A stretch of DNA of 64,000 nt from JAAYPI01 sp036734385 (GCA_036734385.1 DAIMYQ010000005.1:1-64000), one strand, 5' to 3'. Counted from the first letter of the stretch, positions 36,151-45,988 are shown. The notes: a model not told the origin generated them from the sequence alone. Numbers and translations are program-made.

Positions 36151-38040
36151 GTGAAACGTATAATTATCACCACATTCTTTTTCGGATTTGTCCTTGTTTG
36201 TTTTGCACAAGTATCCCTGACTATTAGTGAAATTAGGGACCAAACATCTACCTACTTGAATCAATCAATCCAAACACATGGAATTGTGTCCGGAATATTT
36301 CAAGGAGAAAACCAAATTGGAGGTTTTTTTATTCAAGACAAAAAAGGTATTTTCATTAAAAGCAGTTCCCTTTCAGTTAATATTGGGGATAGTATAAATG
36401 TAATAGGTACATTACAAAACTCAAACAATAGAGCTCAAATAAATGATGTTAGTTCCTTACATATAGTAAGCTCTAATAATAAAGTCTCGATTACAAAAGT
36501 TGTTTTCCCAACTGATTTTAATTCGTACGAACAATACGAAGGAATGTTATTGGAATTTGACCAAACCCTTACTGTCACAAACAATTATAATCTTTTTAAA
36601 TATGGGGAATTGACGCTTTCTTCAGCAAGACTTTATACTCCTACCTATGTAGCTTTACCTCTTAGCAACGAATATAATGAGGTTATAACAAATAATTATA
36701 CCGATAGAATAACACTGGATGATGCATCTTCGGAAACCTATCCAAGCAATAACATTTTTTTGGACAAAAATGGCACTAGACGGATTGGTAGTCATATCAA
36801 TGATTTACATGGAATAATTGACCAAATAGGCTCTGATTATTATATTTATTCACCTGATACTGTCAAATTTTATGGAAATGAACGAACTACCACACACGAG
36901 AATATAGGTAATTATTCTATAAAAGTTTGTTTCACCAATCTTGAGATGTTCAAAACATCTTATTGGGGAGATGGCTACGGTGCCAATAATGAAACGGAGT
37001 TTAATAAACAACGAACAAAAGTTCTTGCTGCACTTAATGCCATTGATGCGGATATTTATGCCCTTTGTGAAATTCAGCAGGGATCAGTGGCTCTGCAAAA
37101 TTTGGTTAACGGATTGAATGCTCTACGTGGTGAAAATATATATTCTTTTATTAACGAAGGAGATAAAACAACAAGCTACGTAAAAAGTGCCTTCATTTAC
37201 AAAAACACAACCGTAAAGTCCTATCTTAACCTAATAACAAATAACAATTTTTCAAGTACTTGGAACAGAAAAAAAGCACAAGGATTCATAGAAAAATCTT
37301 CTAACCAAAAATTTATTGTATGCGTAAATCACTACAAAGCAAAAAGTGGTTGTCCCGCTGATGGAGACAACGCAGATCAAAACGATGGTCAAGGATGTTA
37401 CAATGCAATGCGCACAAGCGAAGCAAAATCCTCGTTAGAATTTATCACGTATATGAAAAACTACGTGGAAGACAATGACGTTCTCTTTGTGGGTGATTTA
37501 AATTCTTACAGAAAAGAAGACCCTATAATAACATTGATTAATGGTGGACTAATAGACGAACAAGCACGTTTTCATGGGGATTCAGCTTACTCCTATGTTT
37601 ACCAGGGATCATCCGGATACCTTGATTACGCTTTAGCTTCACAAAGCATGAATAATCAAATTACAGGAGTTACTGCCTGGCACGTAAACACAGACGAACC
37701 ATCATCTCTTCAGTACAGTAGCAACTATTACCAACCTAATTTGTACCGGTACTCAGACCACGACCCATTGATAGTAGGACTTTCTCTAGTAACCCAACCC
37801 AAATACGAACCTATAACAGATAATCCCAAACTTTTTCCTAATCCAGCGAACGAGTACACAACAATAACGAACGCCAACGGTTGCCAAATAGAAATTATAG
37901 CTTTAACTGGACAATTAATCTTCAAAACGACTGCTGAATCTGATTACCAAATTATCTCTTCCGAATTTTTATCTTCAGGCTTATACATCATTCAAGTTTC
38001 AGGAACTAAAAATGCTATTTTTAAGCTTATTAAAAAATGA
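36151..38040 (+). CDS. secreted OB-fold endonuclease/exonuclease/phosphatase with T9SS tail
   Basis: This is a 629-residue protein from GTG at 36151, chosen because it begins a clean signal peptide (KRIIITTFFFGFVLVCFAQ) just after the promoter. An OB-fold domain (about 25-125) precedes an EEP-superfamily nuclease domain (about 255-550) of the ExeM/NucH type. Catalytic-type motifs are CEIQQG, VGDLNSYRKEDP and the terminal YSDHDPLIVGL. A type A sorting domain ends it (KLFPNPANEYTTI, ALTGQLIFK, SSGLYIIQVSG). It is probably an extracellular DNase exported by T9SS, perhaps for nutrient phosphate or biofilm DNA. Confidence 0.87.
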   Translation: MKRIIITTFFFGFVLVCFAQVSLTISEIRDQTSTYLNQSIQTHGIVSGIFQGENQIGGFFIQDKKGIFIKSSSLSVNIGDSINVIGTLQNSNNRAQINDVSSLHIVSSNNKVSITKVVFPTDFNSYEQYEGMLLEFDQTLTVTNNYNLFKYGELTLSSARLYTPTYVALPLSNEYNEVITNNYTDRITLDDASSETYPSNNIFLDKNGTRRIGSHINDLHGIIDQIGSDYYIYSPDTVKFYGNERTTTHENIGNYSIKVCFTNLEMFKTSYWGDGYGANNETEFNKQRTKVLAALNAIDADIYALCEIQQGSVALQNLVNGLNALRGENIYSFINEGDKTTSYVKSAFIYKNTTVKSYLNLITNNNFSSTWNRKKAQGFIEKSSNQKFIVCVNHYKAKSGCPADGDNADQNDGQGCYNAMRTSEAKSSLEFITYMKNYVEDNDVLFVGDLNSYRKEDPIITLINGGLIDEQARFHGDSAYSYVYQGSSGYLDYALASQSMNNQITGVTAWHVNTDEPSSLQYSSNYYQPNLYRYSDHDPLIVGLSLVTQPKYEPITDNPKLFPNPANEYTTITNANGCQIEIIALTGQLIFKTTAESDYQIISSEFLSSGLYIIQVSGTKNAIFKLIKK

Positions 38041-38041
38041 A

Positions 38042-38419
38042 TTATTTTACAGCTATCGTTTCCATTTCGACCAAAACCCCCAAAGGGAGCTCTTTCACTC
38101 CAACAGTTGAACGAGCGGGGAAATTTTCCGTATAATATTTTTTGTATATTTCATTTACAACCGCAAAATTTTTCATATCGGTAATAAAAATAGTGGTTTT
38201 CACAACATCTGAAAAACTATACCCGGCAGCAGATAAAATAGCTGAAATATTTTCAAAAACTTGTTTTGTTTGTCCCTCTATTACCAAAGAATCAACTTTG
38301 CCATTTTCAGGATTGACAGGTATTTGTCCTGATATATACAAGGTTCCATTTATCTCTACAGCCTGACTATAAGGACCTATAGCAGCAGGTGCTTTAGTTG
38401 TTGAAATAACTTTTTTCAT
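38042..38419 (-). CDS. RidA family enamine/imine deaminase
   Basis: This 125-residue RidA/YjgF protein hydrolyses reactive 2-aminoacrylate and related enamines to keto acids. The subfamily's key arginine is in PARSTVGV, with IGPYSQAV near the N-terminus and LPLGVLVEMETIA at the C-terminus. Its start overlaps the end of patB by 4 nt (ATGA), so translation is coupled to a PLP beta-lyase that can release 2-aminoacrylate. Confidence 0.94.
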   Translation of the reverse strand: MKKVISTTKAPAAIGPYSQAVEINGTLYISGQIPVNPENGKVDSLVIEGQTKQVFENISAILSAAGYSFSDVVKTTIFITDMKNFAVVNEIYKKYYTENFPARSTVGVKELPLGVLVEMETIAVK

Positions 38420-39612
38420 ATTGATTTAGATTTATTTTTGAGCTCATCAATAGCCTCTTTTAATTGATTCATAGCTTTCTCTAGAACAACCCGAGAACAT
38501 CCTACATTCAGGCGTTGAAAACCTTCTCCTCCTTTTCCAAAAGAAGCACCATCATTCATTGCCAAATGAGCCTTTGTTACCATAAAATCTTTTATATTTT
38601 CTAGAGGAAGACCAAGATTTCGGCAATCCAAAAAAACTAAAAAAGATGCTTCCGGAATCATTACTTTAATTTGAGGAATATTTCGTTTAATAAAATCATC
38701 GACAAATAAAATATTTTGCTCAACATAGTGTAACATCTGCTCCAACCAGTTTTTGCCATTCTGATAAGCAATCTCAGTGGAAAAATAGGCAAAAACATTA
38801 CCACTATTCAAATGCAACTTGTCTAACGAATTTTGAAACTTAGCTTTTAGTAAAGGGTTCTTTGCTACATAGAATGAACTTGATAATCCCGGAATATTAA
38901 ACGTTTTACTGGGAGCCATCAACGTTATTACATTATCTGCAGCCTGTGGTGAAACCATTGCAAAAGGAATATGTTTTCCTCCCCATAAAGCCATATCGGC
39001 ATGAATCTCGTCCGAAATCACCAACACATTGTACTGAAAACAAAGTTCAGCTATTTTAATTAAATCTTTTCGGCTCCACATTCTTCCTCCGGGATTGTGA
39101 GGATTGCAAAGAATAAACAATCGCACACCTAATGCCAATTTTTGTTCAAAATCAACAAAATCAATTTCCATTTTATTGTCAATGATTTTCAACGGATTGA
39201 TAATCAACTCCCTATCATTACCAACCGGCAAAGAAAGAAAGGGTGCATAGACAGGAGTCTGTACTAATACCTTATCTCCTTTTTGAGTAAAAGTATTAAT
39301 GGCAATAGCCAAACCGGTTACTACCCCGGGAACAAACCCTATGTGACTTGGATGGACTGCCCAGTCATGCTTATTTTGTAACCATTTCACAATGGCATTT
39401 GTATAATTACACGTTTGTACAGTGTACCCTAACACACCTGAATCACACCTATTTTTTATATTTTGAAGAATGAAATCCGGTGTTTTAAAGTCCATATCAG
39501 CAACCCAAAGCGGTATAACATTAGTACTTCCGAATATTTTATCAAGCAACTCTAACTTATATGCGGAAGTACCACTGCGATCAATTTGTTCATCAAAATT
39601 ATACTGTTTCAT
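38416..39612 (-). CDS. patB: PatB/MalY-type aminotransferase, probable cystathionine beta-lyase
   Basis: This 398-residue fold-type I PLP protein has WVADMDFKTP near the N-terminus, NPHNPGGRMWS, SDEIHADM and the PLP lysine in APSKTFNIPG. This set marks the MalY/PatB group, which acts mainly as cysteine-S-conjugate or cystathionine beta-lyase. The second of two adjacent ATGs is chosen because AAGGA lies 5 nt before it. It sits between phoH (29 nt upstream) and ridA. Confidence 0.88.
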   Translation of the reverse strand: MKQYNFDEQIDRSGTSAYKLELLDKIFGSTNVIPLWVADMDFKTPDFILQNIKNRCDSGVLGYTVQTCNYTNAIVKWLQNKHDWAVHPSHIGFVPGVVTGLAIAINTFTQKGDKVLVQTPVYAPFLSLPVGNDRELIINPLKIIDNKMEIDFVDFEQKLALGVRLFILCNPHNPGGRMWSRKDLIKIAELCFQYNVLVISDEIHADMALWGGKHIPFAMVSPQAADNVITLMAPSKTFNIPGLSSSFYVAKNPLLKAKFQNSLDKLHLNSGNVFAYFSTEIAYQNGKNWLEQMLHYVEQNILFVDDFIKRNIPQIKVMIPEASFLVFLDCRNLGLPLENIKDFMVTKAHLAMNDGASFGKGGEGFQRLNVGCSRVVLEKAMNQLKEAIDELKNKSKSI

Positions 39613-39644
39613 CATAATCCTTAATTCGAGGGCTTATACAAAAA

Positions 39645-40970
39645 CTACAATAAGTTACTTGCTAATTCGGATAAATAACTTCTTTCTCCTTTCAGTAAAT
39701 TGACATGAGCAAAGATATTTTGTCCTCTCATTTTGTCAATGGTATAAACCAACCCGTTAGAAAACATATCCAAATAGGGAGTATCAATTTGTTGAACATC
39801 TCCTGTAAATACAATCTTAGTATTTTCTCCGGCACGTGTGATAATCGTTTTAACTTCGTGGGGAGTCAAATTTTGTGCTTCATCGACAATGATATACGAA
39901 TTAGATAAACTTCTTCCTCTAATAAATGCCAAAGCTTCTATCACCAATTGCTCTGAATGAAGCATATCCGTAATTAAATTTACTTCCCGACTTTCACTTG
40001 GAAATTGATGCTTTATCACATTTAAGTTATCAAATAAAGGCTGCATATAAGGAGCAATTTTTTCTTTTTCAGTACCTGGCAAAAAGCCCAAATCTTTGTT
40101 GGCTAAAGCCACAATAGGACGTGCCAAAAGAATTTGCTTGTATTCGGTATTTTTCTCCAAAGCAGCAGCTAATGCAAGAAGTGTTTTTCCGGTTCCTGCT
40201 TTCCCTGTAATACAAACAAGTTTTATTTGGTCATCCAAAAGAGCATTCATTACAAAAGTTTGTTCCGCATTTCTTGGCTCAATTCCAAATGCTTTTTCTT
40301 TTTTTACCTTTACAACAGACTCTATATTAGGGTCATAACGAGCTAAAATAGAATTTCTATCACTTTTTAAAACCAAGTATTCATTAGGGTCCACATCATT
40401 TTTAAAACTAAAATTATCAATAGGAACACCGGCAGCAGTACTGTACATTCTATCAATCAAATCCCCATCAATACCTTCGTACGTTTCTTGTTCTTTCTCA
40501 AATATATCTTTGCTTGTAATCTTATCATTAAAGTAGTCTTCGGCAAGAATTCCTAAAGAACGAGCCTTAATACGAAGATTTATATCCTTGCTAACTAGGA
40601 TGGTTTTTGTTTTTTTATTTTTTGCTTGAAGAGCCTGTGTAATAGCTAAAATTCTATGGTCTGGAGTTTTTTCCATAAAAGAAAGCTGCATAGCCTCTGG
40701 AAACGGCTCACCCAAGAGAACAAACATTTTTCCCATTCCCTCTCCCAATGAGGCTCCCTTAGTAAACAAATCATTATCTGTAACCAAATCTAATTGGCGG
40801 GCAAACTCTCGGGCATTATAATTTAATTCTTCATTACCCTTTTTAAATTTGTCCAACTCTTCCAAGACAATGATTGGCAAATAAATATCATTTTCTTGAA
40901 ATTTATAAATGCACTTATAATCGTGTAGAATCACATTGGTATCTAACACGAAATTCTTTTTTTCTCCCAT
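39645..40970 (-). CDS. PhoH family protein with N-terminal PIN domain
   Basis: This 441-residue protein has a PIN-type RNase domain (1-140, with acidic residues in LDTNVILHD and LEELDKFKKGN) followed by a PhoH-like ATPase domain. The latter has Walker A GKAGTGKT at 256-263 and YIIVDEAQNLTPHE. Such PIN-PhoH fusions (PhoH2 type) couple an RNA-unwinding ATPase to an RNase. It is not part of the phosphate regulon here. Confidence 0.92.
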   Translation of the reverse strand: MGEKKNFVLDTNVILHDYKCIYKFQENDIYLPIIVLEELDKFKKGNEELNYNAREFARQLDLVTDNDLFTKGASLGEGMGKMFVLLGEPFPEAMQLSFMEKTPDHRILAITQALQAKNKKTKTILVSKDINLRIKARSLGILAEDYFNDKITSKDIFEKEQETYEGIDGDLIDRMYSTAAGVPIDNFSFKNDVDPNEYLVLKSDRNSILARYDPNIESVVKVKKEKAFGIEPRNAEQTFVMNALLDDQIKLVCITGKAGTGKTLLALAAALEKNTEYKQILLARPIVALANKDLGFLPGTEKEKIAPYMQPLFDNLNVIKHQFPSESREVNLITDMLHSEQLVIEALAFIRGRSLSNSYIIVDEAQNLTPHEVKTIITRAGENTKIVFTGDVQQIDTPYLDMFSNGLVYTIDKMRGQNIFAHVNLLKGERSYLSELASNLL

Positions 40971-41094
40971 AGTAGTTTATTTTAATCGGTTAAAAGAACA
41001 ACGAAAAATGATGTGTAAATTTAGCAAAAAAAATATATAATGCGTATTTTTACAGTGTTTTGTTAATCGAAATTATACATTTTATTTCATTAAA

Positions 41095-42372
41095 ATGACC
41101 TACTCAGAAACACTTTCTTATTTATACAATAAAACTCCTCTTTTTCAACAGATTGGCACAAATGCTTATAAAGAAGGATTAAGCAACATGTTCTTTTTGG
41201 ACGAAAAATACAACCATCCACACAAAAGTTTCAAAACTATTCACGTAGGTGGAACCAACGGAAAGGGATCCGTTTCTCATACTTTGGCAGCTATTCTGCA
41301 ATGTTCAGGTTACAAAGTAGGTCTTTATACATCTCCACATTTAAAAGATTTCTCGGAAAGAATACGTGTAAATGGCAAACCAATTAGCCAGAATTTTGTT
41401 ATAAACTTTGTTGAACAAGGTAAAGAGTTAATTGAAAAAGCTTCTCCTTCTTTCTTTGAATTTTCAACCATGATGGCTTTTTGTTATTTTAAACAAAAAA
41501 AAATTGATGTTGCAATTATTGAAGTTGGATTAGGAGGACGACTTGACAGCACCAATATTATTTCTCCCGAATTGAGTATCATTACTAATATTAGCTTTGA
41601 CCACACGAACTTACTAGGAGACACTTTAGAAAAGATTGCAATAGAAAAAGCCGGAATAATCAAAGAAAACATTCCTGTCGTAATAGGAGAAACAACACAA
41701 GAAACGCAAGAAATTTTCGCATCAACAGCATTAATAAAGCATTCCGAAATCTATTTTTCCGAAAAATTGCTTTCTGTCGAACGAGAGCCTCTCTCCAAAA
41801 CAGGTAAAACTACTTACCAAACGAATGTTTATGAAAATCTAACAGCCGACTTAGGAGGTCTTTGCCAAATTAAAAACACCGCTACTATTTTAACCGCAGT
41901 GACTATTTTGCAAACAAAAGAAACTTTCAGAATATCCAAAGAAGCTGTTTATAAGGGATTTAAAAATGTCACTAGCATAACAGGATTGCGTGGTCGTTGG
42001 CAAATATTGCAAAAAAAGCCTCTGATTGTTGCGGATACAGCACACAATGAGGCTGGTATAAAATACGTTGTGGAACAATTGGAAAATTTACCAAAGAGAA
42101 ATTTACATATGGTAATTGGAATGGTTAATGATAAAAATCATGATGCTGTTCTCAAGTTATTACCTAAAAAGGCTCAATATTACTTCACAAAAGCAAATAT
42201 TCCACGAGCTCTTGAGCCCGATATTTTACAAAAAAAAGCTAAGGACTATGGTCTATCAGGCAATGTTTTCATGTCTGTTAAAGAGGCTTTTAAAGAGGCA
42301 AAAAGAAATGCAAACCCATTAGATATTATTTTCATCGGAGGAAGTACCTTTGTGGTTGCTGAAGCTTTATGA
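41095..42372 (+). CDS. folC: folylpolyglutamate / dihydrofolate synthase
   Basis: This 425-residue Mur-ligase-superfamily enzyme adds glutamate to dihydropteroate and folates. The P-loop VGGTNGKGSVSHT is at 51-63, with SPHLKDFSERIRVNG and VGLGGRLDSTNII downstream and a C-terminal Mur ligase domain containing VADTAHNEAG. Length is normal for bifunctional FolC. It diverges from phoH and is probably monocistronic. Confidence 0.95.
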   Translation: MTYSETLSYLYNKTPLFQQIGTNAYKEGLSNMFFLDEKYNHPHKSFKTIHVGGTNGKGSVSHTLAAILQCSGYKVGLYTSPHLKDFSERIRVNGKPISQNFVINFVEQGKELIEKASPSFFEFSTMMAFCYFKQKKIDVAIIEVGLGGRLDSTNIISPELSIITNISFDHTNLLGDTLEKIAIEKAGIIKENIPVVIGETTQETQEIFASTALIKHSEIYFSEKLLSVEREPLSKTGKTTYQTNVYENLTADLGGLCQIKNTATILTAVTILQTKETFRISKEAVYKGFKNVTSITGLRGRWQILQKKPLIVADTAHNEAGIKYVVEQLENLPKRNLHMVIGMVNDKNHDAVLKLLPKKAQYYFTKANIPRALEPDILQKKAKDYGLSGNVFMSVKEAFKEAKRNANPLDIIFIGGSTFVVAEAL

Positions 42373-42481
42373 TTTTTAATGACTTGTTTTGCTTAAAAAA
42401 AAGCATAAAATAGTTAGAACCGATTTGTGTTCTAATTTTAAAATATTAATTTTACGGCTTACGAATTGAAATTTTATTTTT

Positions 42482-43699
42482 ATGTTAAAACGTCTCGTTT
42501 TTTTACTAGCTTTATTTGTGTCTGTTTCTGCACAAGCTATAACCAAACTTAGCGAAGATGCTTCCGTATCGCTACTTACCTGTTCTCCTGGCGAAAAAAT
42601 TTATGAATTGTTTGGTCACACAGGCATTCATATTGTAGATAAAAGTCAACACATTGATTGCGTTTTCAATTATGGACTATTTGATTTCAATGATTCCAAT
42701 TTTATTTTTAATTTTCTTCGTGGAAAAACAGACTACCAAGTTGGGGTGTGTGGTTATCAAGATTTTGCTCTTTCATATATTTTACGCAATTCCAGTCTAA
42801 CTGAGCTACAATTAAATTTAAATCAAAAAGAAAAACAAGCTATTTGGGAAAAATTAAATTGGGACATTTTACCTGAAAATAAAGTTTACCGATATAATTT
42901 TATTTTCAATAATTGTGCTACGCGTCCAAGGGATGTTTTTGAAAGAAATGTCGAAGGAAACATCTCCTACCCACTCAGCATACAGCCGATAACATACAGA
43001 GAAGCTATTGAAATCTACACAGAGAATGCTCCTTGGGCTAAATTTGCTTTCGATTTGTGTCTAGGAAGTCACACAGATGACGTAGCCAGCGAACGTGATT
43101 TGTTATTTTTACCGGAACTTCTCTCTGAATCATTGTCGCAAAGCTATATTATAAAGGACGGCAATAAAACAAAGTTAACACAACCCCTTAAAGAAATATT
43201 TCCAAAGGACACAAAAATAGAGAACGAAAAAAATATTTTTTTCACCCCTATTGTAGTTTTCTCTTTTTTATTCTTGATTATATTTCTCGTATCTGTTTAT
43301 GGATACATAAAGAAAACAAAATATCATTGGATTGACATTGTTTTATTTACTGTTAGTGGAGTGGTTGGAAGCATTATTACCTTTTTGTTTTTCTTCTCTA
43401 AGCATCCCTTTACTGACGCTAATTTCAATATAATTTGGCTAAATCCGTTTATGTTTGCACCCATTTTAATTTGGATATTTGGTAAGAAAAAAAAATCAGA
43501 ATATTGTCTCATATTCTATTTTATAGAAAGTATTGTTCTAACGATATTCATAGTATCTATGTGGGCTATTCCCCAGTACTTTAATCCGGCTTTTATCCCT
43601 CTTATTTTACTATTTCTAACTAGATCTGCTTTACATGTTTTCTTTTGGGGATACCATAGAAATAAAAAACATCATAGCAAAAAAAGGAGTATGGAATGA
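42482..43699 (+). CDS. DUF4105 (Lnb-like periplasmic) membrane protein
   Basis: This 405-residue protein has a signal peptide (cleaved after about residue 20, AQA), a periplasmic DUF4105 domain (about 25-235, with LFGHTGIHI, FNYGLFDFND and the cysteine-containing FNNCATRPRD) and a C-terminal block of about four transmembrane helices (about 250-390). The domain resembles the N-terminal part of lacto-N-biosidase-associated proteins and contains a candidate Cys/His pair. Activity is unknown. Downstream is a strong bidirectional terminator. Confidence 0.83.
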   Translation: MLKRLVFLLALFVSVSAQAITKLSEDASVSLLTCSPGEKIYELFGHTGIHIVDKSQHIDCVFNYGLFDFNDSNFIFNFLRGKTDYQVGVCGYQDFALSYILRNSSLTELQLNLNQKEKQAIWEKLNWDILPENKVYRYNFIFNNCATRPRDVFERNVEGNISYPLSIQPITYREAIEIYTENAPWAKFAFDLCLGSHTDDVASERDLLFLPELLSESLSQSYIIKDGNKTKLTQPLKEIFPKDTKIENEKNIFFTPIVVFSFLFLIIFLVSVYGYIKKTKYHWIDIVLFTVSGVVGSIITFLFFFSKHPFTDANFNIIWLNPFMFAPILIWIFGKKKKSEYCLIFYFIESIVLTIFIVSMWAIPQYFNPAFIPLILLFLTRSALHVFFWGYHRNKKHHSKKRSME

Positions 43700-43717
43700 A
43701 TATTCTAAAAGATATAA

Positions 43718-43760
43718 ATAACAAGAGAGGCGTTGTTTTCTACAACGCCTCTCTTGTTAT
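43718..43760. terminator. perfect 19-bp inverted repeat, bidirectional terminator
   Basis: The arms at 43718-43736 and 43742-43760 are exactly complementary around a 5-nt loop, between convergent genes. T-rich sequence on both sides is modest. Confidence 0.8.
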
Positions 43761-43781
43761 TTATTAAACGGTACAGGTAAC

Positions 43782-43982
43782 CTAAAGTAAAGAAATAAAA
43801 ATATCTTTTTCCTCTTCTTTTACATCTAATTTACCTTCCCTAAGCAACCACCCAAAAGCCATATAAAGCTCTTTGTCTGTTAACTTAGTAACTTTCTTCA
43901 ATGCTTTGAATTCTAATCTTCCATCTGCTGCATATAGTGTATTCCACACTAAACCTGCATTTATTCCTACGTTGTCTTGCAT
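43782..43982 (-). CDS. DUF2582 winged helix-turn-helix protein
   Basis: This 66-residue protein matches the small Bacteroidota winged-helix family (DUF2582), with GLVWNTLYAADGRLEFKALK, LTDKELYMAFGWLLREGKL and an acidic C-terminus. Members are small putative DNA-binding proteins. Despite its size the family match is convincing and the gene has its own intergenic space. Targets are unknown. Confidence 0.85.
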   Translation of the reverse strand: MQDNVGINAGLVWNTLYAADGRLEFKALKKVTKLTDKELYMAFGWLLREGKLDVKEEEKDIFISLL

Positions 43983-44185
43983 TTCTTCTTTTTTTTAATT
44001 GAACATTACAATAAATAGCCCCAAAGGAGTATCACAAAAATAATATGATTTTATGTAAAATAAAATTAAAACCATTACATTTAACAAAAAGTTAACAATA
44101 GAGACATATAAAATATTTGAAATTTTCTTCATTATATTTTAATAAATATTATTTCGTTTAAGTTCAGAAACATAAAATTATTTAC

Positions 44186-44193
44186 TAATTTTG
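44186..44193 (+). promoter_or_regulatory. -7 element of the tRNA-Thr promoter
   Basis: TAATTTTG matches TAnnTTTG, 12 nt before the tRNA. Confidence 0.55.
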
Positions 44194-44205
44194 CACTCGA
44201 ATGAT

Positions 44206-44278
<73 letters not shown>

Positions 44279-44564
44279 CAAAACCTTGTAAGTAGTTCCT
44301 TTTCAATCGTTTAACAAAACGTAAAAAATGGGACGCTTAGTAAATGCAACGGATTTGCAACACTTTTTTTGCAGTAGTTAAAAAACTATTGTAAAAAAAA
44401 ATGTCGACATCTCAAAATTTACAACTCCAAACCATTAATTGTACTCTCAACAGTTACCTCCCTGCGGTTTTTAAGGAAAATAGAAAAACTATTCTTTAAC
44501 AATCAGAGATAGTGGTTATTGCATATTAATTCTATTTTTGCGAGGTAACGTATTTCTTAAAATA
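44279..44564. other. intergenic stretch without a gene
   Basis: These 286 nt between tRNA-Thr and the glycosyltransferase gene hold no convincing reading frame. A short palindrome CGTTT-AACA-AAACG lies near 44309-44322, and TATTTTTG at 44533-44540 is a likely -7 element for the downstream gene. Confidence 0.5.
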
Positions 44565-45977
44565 ATGAATACTAAAACATATATACGACTTACTCCATTC
44601 TTTCTTTTTTACTTCACACTAACTCTTTTAGTTTCTGATAATATATTTTTTTGGGACACTGTCCAGTTGGGTTCAAAACATGCTCATTTCTTTTACGAAA
44701 CCAATTTTTCCCAACTATTGTTGCCGAACGATATAGATAGTGGACACATTCCCACTTTTGGAATGTACCTTGCTCTTGCTTGGAAAATATTTGGCAAAAA
44801 TTTGTTAGTTAGCCATCTAGCTATGTTTCCGTTTCTATTTGGAATAGTCATTCAAGCATTCCTTTTACTCAAAAAATTCATTACAGAGAAATATATTTAT
44901 TATGCACTGCTCATTTTTTTGTCCGATGCTACTTTACTTAGTCAAAGCACATTAATTTCTCCTGATATTGCTTTGGTCTTTTTCTTTTTACTTGGTTTAA
45001 ATGCAGTTTTGAGTGAAAAAAAAGTAATACTTTCTATGTCAATTACAGGACTTTTTCTTGTAAGTATGCGTGGAATGATGGTAGCTTTTGCTATACTAAT
45101 CATTGACATTGTTTTCAATATAAAACGAAGCAGTATAAAATCAATTCTTGATCAGTTATTACGCAAATCTTTCATTTATCTACCAGCTCTATTAATTTTC
45201 ATCTTTTATAACTATATTCATTTTACACAAAAAGGATGGATCGGTTATCATGAAGATTCTCCATGGGCAATAAGTTTTCAACCCGTTGATTTTAAAGGTT
45301 TTTTGTTTAATATTGGATTACTTGGTTGGCGAATGATTGACTTCGGACGTATTTTTCTTTGGGTCACTACATGCTTTATTGGTATAAAGTATTTTAAAGC
45401 AATAAAACATGACAAAAAATTTCTCCGAATGTCTTTTATTTTGGTAATTCTAACTTTAACCCTGTCTTATAGTTTTTTAATGTACAAATATTTGAGTGGG
45501 CATCGTTATATTTTACCTCTATATCTCGTTTTCTCACTAATAACAATATATCTTATTTTTGAAAAAATACAAATAGAAAAAGTAAAATATATTCTTTTTA
45601 CTTTTGTACTCATTGGTTCCTTAACTGGAAATTTCTGGGTGTACCCAAAAAAAATATCGCAAGGATGGGATGCCTCATTGGCACATCTTAACTATTATAA
45701 GTTAAGAAATGAAATGATGGTGTACATGAAAAAAGAAGGAATAAAAATTCAAGATGTAGGCTGTGCCTTCCCAAATATAACGGAACAAAAATTTCTTGAT
45801 CTATCAAACAATATGGATAAACATCCCTACAAAAATTTAGATACAGATAAATACGTTTTATATTCAAATGTTTATAATGAATTCGAAGATAACGAAATAG
45901 ACAGGTTGGAAACGAAGTTTACCTTAGTAAAAGAATTTAGACAATTGGGAGTTTTCATACAACTTTATAGGAAATAA
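44565..45977 (+). CDS. multi-pass membrane glycosyltransferase (GT39/ArnT-like)
   Basis: This 470-residue integral membrane protein has about ten helices. A conserved first periplasmic loop contains the acidic LPNDIDSGHIPTFGMYLALAWKIFG, the arrangement seen in dolichol/undecaprenyl-phosphate-sugar-dependent GT-C glycosyltransferases (ArnT, GT39). The donor sugar and acceptor are unknown; in Bacteroidota such enzymes can modify lipid A or glycoproteins. The start at 44565 is preferred over 44538, as the latter falls inside the predicted -7 element at 44533-44540. Confidence 0.72.
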   Translation: MNTKTYIRLTPFFLFYFTLTLLVSDNIFFWDTVQLGSKHAHFFYETNFSQLLLPNDIDSGHIPTFGMYLALAWKIFGKNLLVSHLAMFPFLFGIVIQAFLLLKKFITEKYIYYALLIFLSDATLLSQSTLISPDIALVFFFLLGLNAVLSEKKVILSMSITGLFLVSMRGMMVAFAILIIDIVFNIKRSSIKSILDQLLRKSFIYLPALLIFIFYNYIHFTQKGWIGYHEDSPWAISFQPVDFKGFLFNIGLLGWRMIDFGRIFLWVTTCFIGIKYFKAIKHDKKFLRMSFILVILTLTLSYSFLMYKYLSGHRYILPLYLVFSLITIYLIFEKIQIEKVKYILFTFVLIGSLTGNFWVYPKKISQGWDASLAHLNYYKLRNEMMVYMKKEGIKIQDVGCAFPNITEQKFLDLSNNMDKHPYKNLDTDKYVLYSNVYNEFEDNEIDRLETKFTLVKEFRQLGVFIQLYRK

Positions 45978-45988
45978 GATGAATATGA

